The notes under the pieces are model-generated. The model made no database searches. It was not told the DNA's origin and worked only from the letters and a program-made list of their open reading frames with translations. Shown piece after piece: positions 7,915 to 16,003 of a stretch of 64,000 nt of DNA. Position numbers and translations under genes: made by a program. The stretch is from an uncultured Collinsella sp. GTDB taxonomy: Bacteria; Actinomycetota; Coriobacteriia; Coriobacteriales; Coriobacteriaceae. Each line of letters opens with the position of its first letter. Within the stretch, counting starts at the first letter, position 1. The stretch covers positions 88,571 through 152,570 of the forward strand of contig CAUACA010000003.1 of NCBI GenBank assembly GCA_958427355.1. The letters run 5' to 3'.

Positions 7915-10104
7915 ATGAAGAACATCCTGCATCTGTTTAAGCGCGATGTCCAAAACGTGTCTCGCTCCGTGATCGGCTTGGTTGTCGTGATGGGCCTCAT
8001 TATCGTGCCGTGTCTGTACGCGTGGTTTAACATCGCCGGCAGCTGGGATCCGTACGGCAACACCGGCAATCTTAAGATCGCCGTAGTCAACACCGATGAG
8101 GGTTACGAGAGCGATTTGATCCCCGTCGAGGTTAACGTGGGCGAAAACGTGACCGCCACCCTACGCGGCAACGAGAGCTTCGATTGGGTTGTGCTCAACA
8201 ATCGCGAAAAGGCTATCGAGGGCGTTAAGTCGGGCGCGTACTATGCTGCCGTCGTTATCCCCAAAACGTTTAGCGCTGACATGATGACGCTTTTCTCGAC
8301 CGACGTGAAGCATGCCGATATCGAGTTCTACGAGAATCAGAAGGCCAACGCCATTGCGCAGATCGTGACCGAGAAGGGTTCGAGCGCCGTCCAGAGCCAG
8401 GTTAACAAAACTTTTACCGAGACCATTACGACGATCGGTCTTAAGACGGTGTCCAGCCTGCTCGATTACATGAGCACCGACCAGGTGGGTAACTTTATCG
8501 CCAACCTGTCCTCGACGCTCGGCGATTCGATTGAGGACCTGCGAGACGTTCGGGCAAATGCTTCGTCGCTGGCGGGCATTTTGAGCTCCACGTCCGATTC
8601 GCTGACGTCGGCGAGCGGCATGCTCAAGCAGACGGGCACGGTCGATGAGTCAACGAAGCAGCTGATGGAGCATGTCAAAAGCGGTATTAGCGATTCCAAG
8701 GAAGCGCTGAAGGACGCCAACGACGCCATCAATGCCGCGATTGACGGAAGCGCGGGCTCGTTTGACAACGTGTCCGCCGAGCTTGCGAAGGCATTTGATG
8801 CCGCGAATCAACATGTCTACCTTACGGTGTCCCAGCTCAACGATGCCGCGGCGGCGCTCAACACGCGTGCCGACGATATCGACGCCACGGCCGACCAGCT
8901 CCGCAGCTTTGCCGATCAGGTGACTGACGAAAAACTCCAGGACAGCCTCAAGTCTGTGGCAACATCGCTGAGCAGGATTGCTGTGGAGTATCGCAACAAC
9001 GCCAAGGACTTGACGGCCACCGCGAAGTCTCTCTCTGACAGCATGGCAGAGGTTAATAAGTCGCGTGCCGAGGTCGATCAGGCAATCGCGGATGCCAAGG
9101 CTGGTATCTCGGGCGCCAAGACTGACTACGACTCTACGTTTTCGGCCAAGGCAAAGGAGCTCAAGAAGACCATCTCGGGCGTTTTGGATTCGCTGAACGG
9201 TATTTCGAACGATCTGGATAGTGCTGTTGCTGGCCTGACCGACGCATCCGGTTCGCTGGCAAAGGGCCTCTCCAAAGCTGCAAAGCTGGTCAACAAGGCT
9301 TCTGATCAGCTGGGCGAGGCGTCGGACAAGATCAGTGCGTTTAAGGACGAGCTCGACGGCGCCTTGATGTCGGATGACCTCGCTACGATCAAGACGATGA
9401 TCGGCAATGATCCCGAGGGTCTGGCCGTGTCGCTTTCCGGCCCCGTCGCGCTCGATCGCAAGCCGGTCTATCCGATCCGCAACTACGGTTCGGCCATGGC
9501 ACCGTTCTACACGATTCTGTCGCTCTGGGTCGGCTCGATCGTGCTGGCGGCCATGATGAAGGTCTCGGTTGACGATGAGCTTATCAACGAGCTGATCCCC
9601 GTGCGCTTGCACGAGATCTACCTGGGCCGCTACCTGTTCTTTGGCGGTCTGGCCCTGCTGCAGGCAACGCTCGTGTGCGCGGGCGACATCCTGTTCTTTG
9701 GCATCCAGTGCGACGACCCGCTGCAGTTTGTGCTGGCGGGCTGGGTCGCGAGTCTCGTGTTCTCCAATATCGTCTACACGCTTACGGTTTCGTTTGGCGA
9801 TATCGGCAAGGCGCTCGCCGTCGTGCTGCTGGTCATGCAGGTCGGCGGTTCGGGCGGCACGTTCCCCATCGAGATGACGGGCCCTGTGTTCCAGGCGATC
9901 TATCCGTTCCTGCCGTTCACCCACGGCATCAACGCCATGCACGCCGCCATGGCCGGTGCCTACCATATGGAGTACTGGATTGAGCTGGGCATCTTGGCAA
10001 GCTATCTGATTCCGTCACTGGCCCTGGGCGTCGTCTTCCGCCGCCCGGTCATCAAAGCCAACGACTGGATCATCGAAAAACTGGAATCAACTAAGTTGAT
10101 CTAG
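7915..10104 (+). CDS. YhgE/Pip-family membrane protein, shorter paralogue
   Basis: 729 residues. It starts on the base after the previous stop, with a strong GGAGGTGAG ribosome site inside the upstream gene, so the pair is translationally linked. The N-terminus (HLFKRDVQNVSRSVIGLVVV), the WDPYGN motif, the coiled extracellular region and the C-terminal ABC-2 membrane block all parallel the upstream gene. It lacks that gene's final helix pair and tail. The two probably form a heteromer or serve two related partners (inference). Confidence 0.87.
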   Translation: MKNILHLFKRDVQNVSRSVIGLVVVMGLIIVPCLYAWFNIAGSWDPYGNTGNLKIAVVNTDEGYESDLIPVEVNVGENVTATLRGNESFDWVVLNNREKAIEGVKSGAYYAAVVIPKTFSADMMTLFSTDVKHADIEFYENQKANAIAQIVTEKGSSAVQSQVNKTFTETITTIGLKTVSSLLDYMSTDQVGNFIANLSSTLGDSIEDLRDVRANASSLAGILSSTSDSLTSASGMLKQTGTVDESTKQLMEHVKSGISDSKEALKDANDAINAAIDGSAGSFDNVSAELAKAFDAANQHVYLTVSQLNDAAAALNTRADDIDATADQLRSFADQVTDEKLQDSLKSVATSLSRIAVEYRNNAKDLTATAKSLSDSMAEVNKSRAEVDQAIADAKAGISGAKTDYDSTFSAKAKELKKTISGVLDSLNGISNDLDSAVAGLTDASGSLAKGLSKAAKLVNKASDQLGEASDKISAFKDELDGALMSDDLATIKTMIGNDPEGLAVSLSGPVALDRKPVYPIRNYGSAMAPFYTILSLWVGSIVLAAMMKVSVDDELINELIPVRLHEIYLGRYLFFGGLALLQATLVCAGDILFFGIQCDDPLQFVLAGWVASLVFSNIVYTLTVSFGDIGKALAVVLLVMQVGGSGGTFPIEMTGPVFQAIYPFLPFTHGINAMHAAMAGAYHMEYWIELGILASYLIPSLALGVVFRRPVIKANDWIIEKLESTKLI

Positions 10105-10201
10105 TTCAGCCACGTAAACGCCGTCGGAACATCGAGGTCTTCCAGTTTGACACTTTATTATGCTGGATTGCGATGCAACGCTGGTTGTTGCTACAGTAGC
10201 G

Positions 10202-10233
10202 GGGCGTACCGGGGGTCCGGTGCGCCCTGTTTT
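10202..10233 (+). terminator. Rho-independent terminator in the leader of the EamA gene
   Basis: Stem GGGCGTACCGG (10202-10212) with CCGGTGCGCCC (10217-10227) and one G-U pair, followed by TGTTTTTATTT. It lies just after a plausible promoter (TTGCGA near 10168, TACAGT near 10194). It could therefore end the upstream operon or act as an attenuator for the downstream gene. Confidence 0.7.
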
Positions 10234-10307
10234 TATTTGACCATGAGGCGGCACGCAGCCATACGCGTGCGGACACCACGCCCAGATTGAGTGCGCGAGG
10301 ATGTTCC

Positions 10308-11291
10308 ATGGCCCAATACGCTGCCAACGAAATCGAAAACATGCCTGATGGCCCTGTGGCCCGTGAGGATTTGGGCGCGGGCGGTATTCCCCGGGGCGCC
10401 GGCGCTCGCTCGCCGCTGTTCTGGAAAGTTCTGCTGCTTTCGGTGGCGATTATCTGGGGCTATTCCTTTACCACTATGAAGGACGCGCTCGGCACCATTC
10501 CAGTGTTTGAACTGCTCTACGTGCGCTTTCTGCCTGCGGCGTTGGTCATGTTTGTCATCTTCCACAAGCGCATCATCGCGCACCTCAACGCCCGCAACCT
10601 GATCGTCGGGCTTGGCATGGGCACACTTATGTGGGCCGCCTACGCCCTGCAGACGGTCGGTCTGGCTCAGACCACGGCGGGCAAGAACGCGTTTTTGACG
10701 GGTACGTACTGCATCCTCGTGCCCTTTGCGAGCTATTTCCTGAGCGGCGAAAAGCTCACGCGTTACAACTTGGGTGCCGCATTGCTCTGTCTGGCGGGCA
10801 TTGGCCTGGTGGCGCTCGATAGCGTTGAATTCAACATCGGTGATGTCATTACGCTGGCGGGTGCGGTCTTTTTCGCCATCCAGATGGCGGTGACTGCCAA
10901 GTACGGTCGCAAAATGGACATCAACGTCATCACGTTTTGGATGTTTGTGGGCAACGGCGTGCTGAGCCTGGCAACGTCGCTGCTATTCGAGACCCAAGCG
11001 CCTCTGTCCGTGTGGACGCCGAGCTTTATCAGCGCGATGGCGTTTCTCTCGGTTGGTTGCACATGTGCGGCTCTGCTCATCCAAAACGTCGGCTTGGCGC
11101 ATGTCTCGGCCTCGACGGGCTCACTGCTCCTTTCGATGGAGTCGCCTTCGGGCGTGCTGTTCTCGGTGCTGCTGATGGGGGAGGCGCTCACCTCGCGCCT
11201 GCTCGCCGGCTTCGCGCTCATCTTTCTTTCGATTATCTTGAGCGAGACGCATTTCGATTTCTTGCGCCGAAAATCACACCCGCAATTGTAA
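10308..11291 (+). CDS. EamA/DMT-family permease
   Basis: 327 residues with about ten membrane helices in two EamA repeats (first helices near residues 42-60; second repeat starting near DVITLAGAVFFAIQMAV). The ATG at 10308 has GAGGA 6 bases upstream; the open frame extends 21 bases further to a TTG. Members export metabolites or amino acids, and the substrate here is unknown. It is probably a single-gene unit, with hairpins on both sides. Confidence 0.88.
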   Translation: MAQYAANEIENMPDGPVAREDLGAGGIPRGAGARSPLFWKVLLLSVAIIWGYSFTTMKDALGTIPVFELLYVRFLPAALVMFVIFHKRIIAHLNARNLIVGLGMGTLMWAAYALQTVGLAQTTAGKNAFLTGTYCILVPFASYFLSGEKLTRYNLGAALLCLAGIGLVALDSVEFNIGDVITLAGAVFFAIQMAVTAKYGRKMDINVITFWMFVGNGVLSLATSLLFETQAPLSVWTPSFISAMAFLSVGCTCAALLIQNVGLAHVSASTGSLLLSMESPSGVLFSVLLMGEALTSRLLAGFALIFLSIILSETHFDFLRRKSHPQL

Positions 11292-11303
11292 ACAACTTGT
11301 TGC

Positions 11304-11329
11304 GCCGCCCTCCCAGGGCGGCATTTTTA
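11304..11329 (+). terminator. Rho-independent terminator after the EamA gene
   Basis: GCCGCCCT (11304-11311), 3-base loop, AGGGCGGC (11315-11322), then ATTTTTAT. Confidence 0.85.
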
Positions 11330-11406
11330 TGTCATGCCCTTACAGTTGTACCTTGCACTTTACTCTATCAAAGTGCGTGCTGCAAAAACGTTACTGGAGG
11401 GCTTCT

Positions 11407-12699
11407 ATGGCATCAGCTCTGTCCGATTTTCAACCGCAACCAGCGCCCCAGGCCACCGCGGCGGCGCAGGCCGCTATCGGTGACGGTCTTGTCGCAGAAG
11501 CTCAGGCTTTTGCAGACGAGCTCGCTGCATGGCGACACGATCTACACCAGATGCCCGAGCTGGGTAACAATCTTCCGCAGACGTCTGCCTATATCCAGGC
11601 ACGTCTGGACGAGATGGACATCCCCCATACCACGCTAGTCGACGGTTCCTGCGTCGTTGGCCTGATCGGTGCCGGTGCGGCCGCTCAGGGCAATGGCACG
11701 TGCAAGGACGAGCAGGCCGGAACGGTCGTCATGCTTCGTGGCGACATGGATGCCCTGCCCGTTGCCGAAGAGTCGGGCGAGCCTTTCGCCTCTACCAACG
11801 GCTGCATGCATGCTTGCGGTCACGATATGCATGCGACGGCGTTGCTCGGCGCGGCCCGTTTGCTCAAGGCTCGAGAGGCCGAGCTTGTGGAGGCCAACGC
11901 TACCGTCAAGTTGCTGTTCCAGCCGGGCGAGGAGACCTTTGAAGGGGCACGCGCTGCCATCGCCGATGGCCTGCTGCAGAACCCGCGTCCTCAGGCGGCC
12001 TTTGCCATGCATGTCAACAGCCAGTCGCCGCTTGGCCTGGTGCTCTACGGCAGTCCGGCGCTTTCGGGCGTGTACGGTTTCCGCATCACGCTCCAGGGCA
12101 AGGGCGGCCATGGCTCGAGCCCCGAGATCTGCATCGACCCCATCGCGGCCGGCGTCCATGTGCACCTGGCGCTCCAGGAGCTTATCGCCCGCGAGGTGCC
12201 GGCGGCCAAGGAAGTCGCACTTACCGTTGGTAAGTTTGCTGGCGGCTTGGCGGCCAACGTCATCCCCGACACCTGCGTGCTCGAGGGAACGCTGCGCGGC
12301 TTCGATGTTGAGCTCATGGAGCACCTCAAGACCCGCATCGCGGAGGTCGTTAACGGCGTTGCCACAACATATCGTACGCCGGCGACCATCGAGACGCTTT
12401 CGGATGTTCCGCCGCTTGTACTCGACAGCGATATGACTCAGGCGTCGCTTGGCTATGTGGGCGCAGTGCTGCCCAAGGCGGCTTTCTTGCCGCTTTTCCA
12501 TGCCATGGCGAGTGAGGACTTCGCGCTTATCTCGAGCGAGATTCCGAGTGCGTACTTTACCGTGGGCGCGGCCGTAACCGACACGGACGAACACTTTGCC
12601 CAGCACCATCCCAAGGCACGTTTTAACGATGCCGAGCTGCCGCTCGGTGCTGCGGCTTATACCGCCGTCGCTTTGGGCTATATCGCCGACCACCGGTAG
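11407..12699 (+). CDS. M20-family amidohydrolase (N-acyl amino acid hydrolase type)
   Basis: 430 residues from the ATG at 11407 (GGAGGG 6 bases upstream); the open frame runs 78 bases further up without a ribosome site. Metal-binding motifs of peptidase family M20D are present: ACGHDMHATALLGAA, LLFQPGEETFEGA, FAMHVNSQSPLG and HAMASEDFALIS. The dimerisation domain sits in the middle (GKGGHGSSPE, DPIAAGVHVHLALQEL). Such enzymes remove acyl groups from amino acids or cleave small dipeptides in the cytoplasm. The neighbouring OFA-type carrier may import or export a related acid (weak inference). Confidence 0.93.
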   Translation: MASALSDFQPQPAPQATAAAQAAIGDGLVAEAQAFADELAAWRHDLHQMPELGNNLPQTSAYIQARLDEMDIPHTTLVDGSCVVGLIGAGAAAQGNGTCKDEQAGTVVMLRGDMDALPVAEESGEPFASTNGCMHACGHDMHATALLGAARLLKAREAELVEANATVKLLFQPGEETFEGARAAIADGLLQNPRPQAAFAMHVNSQSPLGLVLYGSPALSGVYGFRITLQGKGGHGSSPEICIDPIAAGVHVHLALQELIAREVPAAKEVALTVGKFAGGLAANVIPDTCVLEGTLRGFDVELMEHLKTRIAEVVNGVATTYRTPATIETLSDVPPLVLDSDMTQASLGYVGAVLPKAAFLPLFHAMASEDFALISSEIPSAYFTVGAAVTDTDEHFAQHHPKARFNDAELPLGAAAYTAVALGYIADHR

Positions 12700-12708
12700 C
12701 ATCCAACC

Positions 12709-12766
12709 TTGCCTTTCAAGCCTGCGGGCATGGCCGTAAGGCCTATGCCCTTGTCTTTCAAGGCAA
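12709..12766. repeat. Nested hairpin repeat (copy 2)
   Basis: The outer arms are TTGCCTT (12709-12715) and AAGGCAA (12760-12766). The inner stem is GGGCATGGCC (12726-12735), GTAA loop, GGCCTATGCCC (12740-12750) with one bulged T. It aligns over about 55 bases with the inner part of 4751-4850, and both lie just 3' of a gene on the plus strand. Confidence 0.65.
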
Positions 12767-12822
12767 TCTTGGGCACTACCGGCGCCCGGCGCCGGCTATT
12801 CGTTTGTTAAATAAGGAGCAGT

Positions 12823-14127
12823 ATGTCCCAGCAGCGTAAGTTCTTCCCCGGCTGGCTCGTGGTGACCTCCGGCTTCGTGATCATGGCCACGTGCTACACG
12901 ATTTTCGTCAACTGCATGAGCCTGTTCCAGCCGCTGATCGTCAGCGACCTGGGCATTTCCCTTGCGCAGTACAACATCTCCAATGCCATCTCCACCGTGG
13001 TGAGCGTCGTGGGTTCGCTCGTTATCGGCCATGTTGCCGATAAGGTGAGTGGCCGCGTATTGGGCTCGCTCACCGTTATCGCCACCTCGGCGGTGCTCGC
13101 GGGCATGAGCTTTGTGGGTGAGCTTTGGCAGGTCTACGTGCTCTTTGCCGTCTCGGGGTGCTTTGCCGTCGCCTCGACCCGTCTGCTTATCAGCCTGGTG
13201 ACCGCCAACTGGTTTACGGCCAAGCGAGGCCTTGCCATCTCCATCGCACTTTCGGGCTCGGGCTTTGGCGGCGCTATTCTGTCTCCCGTCGTGAGCTCGC
13301 TGATCGTGAGCGTTGGCTGGCGTTCCGCCTTCCTGGCGCTCGCGGCTATCTGCATGGTGGCGGCGCTGCCCATCACGGCCTATTCCTTCCGCACCAAGCC
13401 TTCCGAGATCGGCCTGAAGCCGCTCGGCGAGAACCCGGGCGATCCGTCCGTCTCGACGGCCGGCGACAAGGACGAGCACACGGCTCCTGAGGTTAACGTT
13501 GGCTGGTCTCGCATCAAGAAGAGCCCGGCGTTTTGGCTGCTTGTCGTCGCCTTCCTCTTTATGGGGCTCGTTAACGGCGCCATCTTGCCCAACCAGGTCA
13601 CCAACATGACGAGCGTTACCGTCAACGGCGCCAAGATCGTCACGGGCGGCCACGATCCCATGTGGGCCGGTACGGTGCTTTCGGCCTATATGGTCACCGT
13701 CGTTATCGCCAAGATTTCGCTCGGCGCCATCTACGATCGCTTTGGCCTGCGCTTTGGCAATATCCTTGGCTCCATTGCGTGCATTATCGCCTGCGTCGCC
13801 CTGTGCTTCCCCGCGACCGATCTTGGTCCCATCGTGGCTGCCGTGAGCTTTGGCGTCGGAACGTGCATGGGCACCATCACGCCTACTATTGCCGCGTCCA
13901 AGCAGTTTGGCATGGCGGACCTCGGCAAGGTCACGGGTACCATTACCTCGCTCGAGATGGTCGGCGGCACCGTGGGTGCCATCGTCTCGGGCGTGCTGTT
14001 CGATGCCACGGGCTCCTTTGCGAGCACCTGGATTGTGTGCCTGACGTGCTCCGTGGTCATGCTCGTGTTCCTGCTGGCATCCGAGCCCATCGCCGCCAAG
14101 CTGCGTGCGAGCGTGGCGGGGGAGTAG
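12823..14127 (+). CDS. MFS transporter, OFA (oxalate/formate antiporter-like) family
   Basis: 434 residues with twelve predicted helices and a central loop near residues 200-225 (GENPGDPSVSTAGDKDEHT). The N-terminus (FFPGWLVVTSGFVIMATCYT) and the second half (LGAIYDRFGLRFGNILGS) are typical of the OFA group, which exchanges small organic acids. TAAGGAG lies 5 bases before the ATG. The substrate is not predictable. Three hairpins follow it before hisS. Confidence 0.85.
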   Translation: MSQQRKFFPGWLVVTSGFVIMATCYTIFVNCMSLFQPLIVSDLGISLAQYNISNAISTVVSVVGSLVIGHVADKVSGRVLGSLTVIATSAVLAGMSFVGELWQVYVLFAVSGCFAVASTRLLISLVTANWFTAKRGLAISIALSGSGFGGAILSPVVSSLIVSVGWRSAFLALAAICMVAALPITAYSFRTKPSEIGLKPLGENPGDPSVSTAGDKDEHTAPEVNVGWSRIKKSPAFWLLVVAFLFMGLVNGAILPNQVTNMTSVTVNGAKIVTGGHDPMWAGTVLSAYMVTVVIAKISLGAIYDRFGLRFGNILGSIACIIACVALCFPATDLGPIVAAVSFGVGTCMGTITPTIAASKQFGMADLGKVTGTITSLEMVGGTVGAIVSGVLFDATGSFASTWIVCLTCSVVMLVFLLASEPIAAKLRASVAGE

Positions 14128-14162
14128 ACGTCCGTCGCTCTTTTCTGTTCGCCCCGTTCTGT

Positions 14163-14226
14163 CCGTGGCCGCCTTGGAAGCCGAATGGATGCTCGTACCA
14201 TCATTCGGTTTCCAAGGCGGCCACGG
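14163..14226. repeat. Long hairpin 1 of 3 before hisS
   Basis: 17-bp perfect arms at 14163-14179 and 14210-14226 (CCGTGGCCGCCTTGGAA and its complement), with a second inner stem CCGAATG/CATTCGG. It probably ends transcription of the MFS gene. Confidence 0.7.
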
Positions 14227-14237
14227 GCCTACGAAAT

Positions 14238-14300
14238 GATCCCTTTTCCTCCGTCCCCAAGGGGTCGCGTGATCCGAAGGGGACGGAGAAAAAACGGATC
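14238..14300. repeat. Long hairpin 2 of 3 before hisS
   Basis: Arms CTCCGTCCCC (14249-14258) and GGGGACGGAG (14279-14288) are extended by T-rich and A-rich flanks and by GATCC/GGATC at the base. The A-run lies on the plus-strand 3' side, so it is not a simple plus-strand terminator. Confidence 0.65.
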
Positions 14301-14302
14301 GC

Positions 14303-14372
14303 AAACAGCGGCGGCGCATCTGGCCGAACGAGTCCCCATACCCTCGTTCGGTCAGACGCGCCGCCGCTGTTT
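14303..14372. repeat. Long hairpin 3 of 3 before hisS
   Basis: The outer arms AAACAGCGGCGGCGC (14303-14317) and 14358-14372 are perfectly complementary. The inner stem is CCGAACGAG (14324-14332) with CTCGTTCGG (14343-14351), separated by 6-base internal loops. A TATAAT -10 element for hisS follows at 14385-14390. The whole 14128-14432 gap contains only these hairpins and the promoter. Confidence 0.7.
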
Positions 14373-14432
14373 GTGTTTGTGCCGTATAATGACCACTACC
14401 TATGACGCGATACAAAAGAAAGGTGTTTGCCC

Positions 14433-15746
14433 ATGCAGGCACAGAAGGCGGAGGGAACCCGCGACCTTATCGGCGCCGAGATGCGCGCCTGGCAGAAGAT
14501 GCAGCAGATCGCTGCCGGCGTGTTCGAGCCGTTTGGCTTTAAGCCCATCGAGACGCCCGCTATCGAGCAGGTGGACGTGTTTGTCCACGGCATCGGCCAG
14601 TCGACCGACGTCGTGCGCAAGGAGATGTTCCGCGTGTTTAGCGGCGCCAACCTGGAGCGCGTCTTTACCGAGGGTACCGATACCAAGCTCAAGCCCAAGC
14701 AGCGCCTGGCCCTTCGTCCCGAGGGCACGGCCGGCGTGGTGCGCGCCGTCGTGGAGAACAACCTGGTGCCCCAGGGCTCCACGCCGTTTAAGGCCTATTA
14801 CGCCGAGGCCATGTTTCGTGGCGAGCGTCCCCAGAAGGGTCGCCTGCGCCAGTTCCATCAGGTGGGCATCGAGTGGCTCGGCGCTCCCGATCCGGCTGCC
14901 GACGCCGAGTGCATCATCATGCTCATGGAGTTCTACAAGCGCCTGGGCTTCGATCTGTCCAAGCTTCGCCTGCTTATTAACTCGATGGGCGATGCGCAGT
15001 GCCGTCCGGCATACCGCGAGCAGGTCAAGCAGTTTATCCTCGATCACGCCGACGAGATGTGCGATGAGTGCCGCGAGCGCGCCGAGCTCAACCCGCTGCG
15101 CGCCTTTGACTGCAAGAACGACCATTGCCGCGAGATCATGGCCGACGCCCCACTGATGGGCGACAACCTGTGCTATGAGTGCCGAGAGCACTACGAGCAG
15201 GTCAAGCGCTATCTGGATGCCGCCGGTATCGAGTATGTCGAGGATCCCACCTTGGTGCGCGGCCTGGACTACTACACCCGTACTGTCTTTGAGGTCGAGG
15301 CCCCTGGCGCCGGCGTCGGCTCCATCGGCGGCGGCGGCCGCTACGATGGCCTGGTCGAGCTCGAGGGTGGCAAGCCCACGGCGGGCGTTGGCTTTGCCGT
15401 CGGTTTTGAGCGCGCCCTGCTGGCCCTGCAGGCCTTTGGCAGCGATTTGGGTGCCGATGAGGCCCCGTGCGTCTATGTCGCCAACGCCGGCAAGGAACTG
15501 CGCCAGAACGTCTTTGCCATTACGCAGCAGCTTCGCGCCGCAGGCATCGTGACCGAGGCCGACTATCAGGGCCGTTCGCTCAAGGCCCAGTTTAAGCAGG
15601 CCGACAAGGTGGGCGCTAAGCTCATCCTAGTCCTGGGTGGCGACGAGCTTGCCGCCGGCAAGGTCAAAGTGCGCGACATGGAGAGCCATGACGAGGTACT
15701 CGCCGATCTGGCCAACGTCGTCGAGGCGGTTCGCGAGCGCCTGTAG
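14433..15746 (+). CDS. hisS: Histidyl-tRNA synthetase
   Basis: 437 residues from the ATG at 14433 (AAGAAAGG 9 bases upstream); an in-frame TTG two codons earlier is less likely. Class II motifs are present: RLALRPEGTAGVVRA (motif 2 region), RQFHQVGIEWLG, the histidine-specific LVRGLDYYTRTVFEV and GGGGRYDGLV. The C-terminal anticodon-binding domain begins near residue 345. Cytoplasmic charging of tRNA-His. Biosynthetic HisZ-type truncation is ruled out by the C-terminal domain. Confidence 0.97.
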   Translation: MQAQKAEGTRDLIGAEMRAWQKMQQIAAGVFEPFGFKPIETPAIEQVDVFVHGIGQSTDVVRKEMFRVFSGANLERVFTEGTDTKLKPKQRLALRPEGTAGVVRAVVENNLVPQGSTPFKAYYAEAMFRGERPQKGRLRQFHQVGIEWLGAPDPAADAECIIMLMEFYKRLGFDLSKLRLLINSMGDAQCRPAYREQVKQFILDHADEMCDECRERAELNPLRAFDCKNDHCREIMADAPLMGDNLCYECREHYEQVKRYLDAAGIEYVEDPTLVRGLDYYTRTVFEVEAPGAGVGSIGGGGRYDGLVELEGGKPTAGVGFAVGFERALLALQAFGSDLGADEAPCVYVANAGKELRQNVFAITQQLRAAGIVTEADYQGRSLKAQFKQADKVGAKLILVLGGDELAAGKVKVRDMESHDEVLADLANVVEAVRERL

Positions 15747-15899
15747 CGCATCTTTTTGAGCTGCGGGCCTGCCAACGTGCCCTGCTCATGGAGAGCTATT
15801 GTTACGGGGGTGTTTCGCATTTATGCGGAATGCCCTCGTTTGCATATGCCGCCCACCGAGAAATACGACCATTTGGGGCAAAAACCCTTGCAATGCAGA

Positions 15900-15959
15900 A
15901 AATACTTTTGTGTGGTAAAGCGCAATCAGTGTCGAAAGTATTTCTCAAGCGCCTATAAT
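15900..15959 (+). promoter_or_regulatory. ppc promoter with inverted repeat
   Basis: A perfect 9-bp inverted repeat AAATACTTT (15900-15908) and AAAGTATTT (15935-15943) lies just upstream of a consensus -10 TATAAT (15954-15959). The spacing places the right arm over the -35 position, so a repressor or activator could act there (inference). Confidence 0.5.
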
Positions 15960-16003
15960 GAATACCGCATGTTACGTGCATAGAAGGAGGAATGGGAGGA
16001 AAC

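Noticed and set aside
12796..14442. 548-codon minus-strand frame covering the MFS gene
   Set aside because: Shadow frame, extremely rich in Arg, Gly, His and Asp; the plus strand encodes a clear MFS protein.
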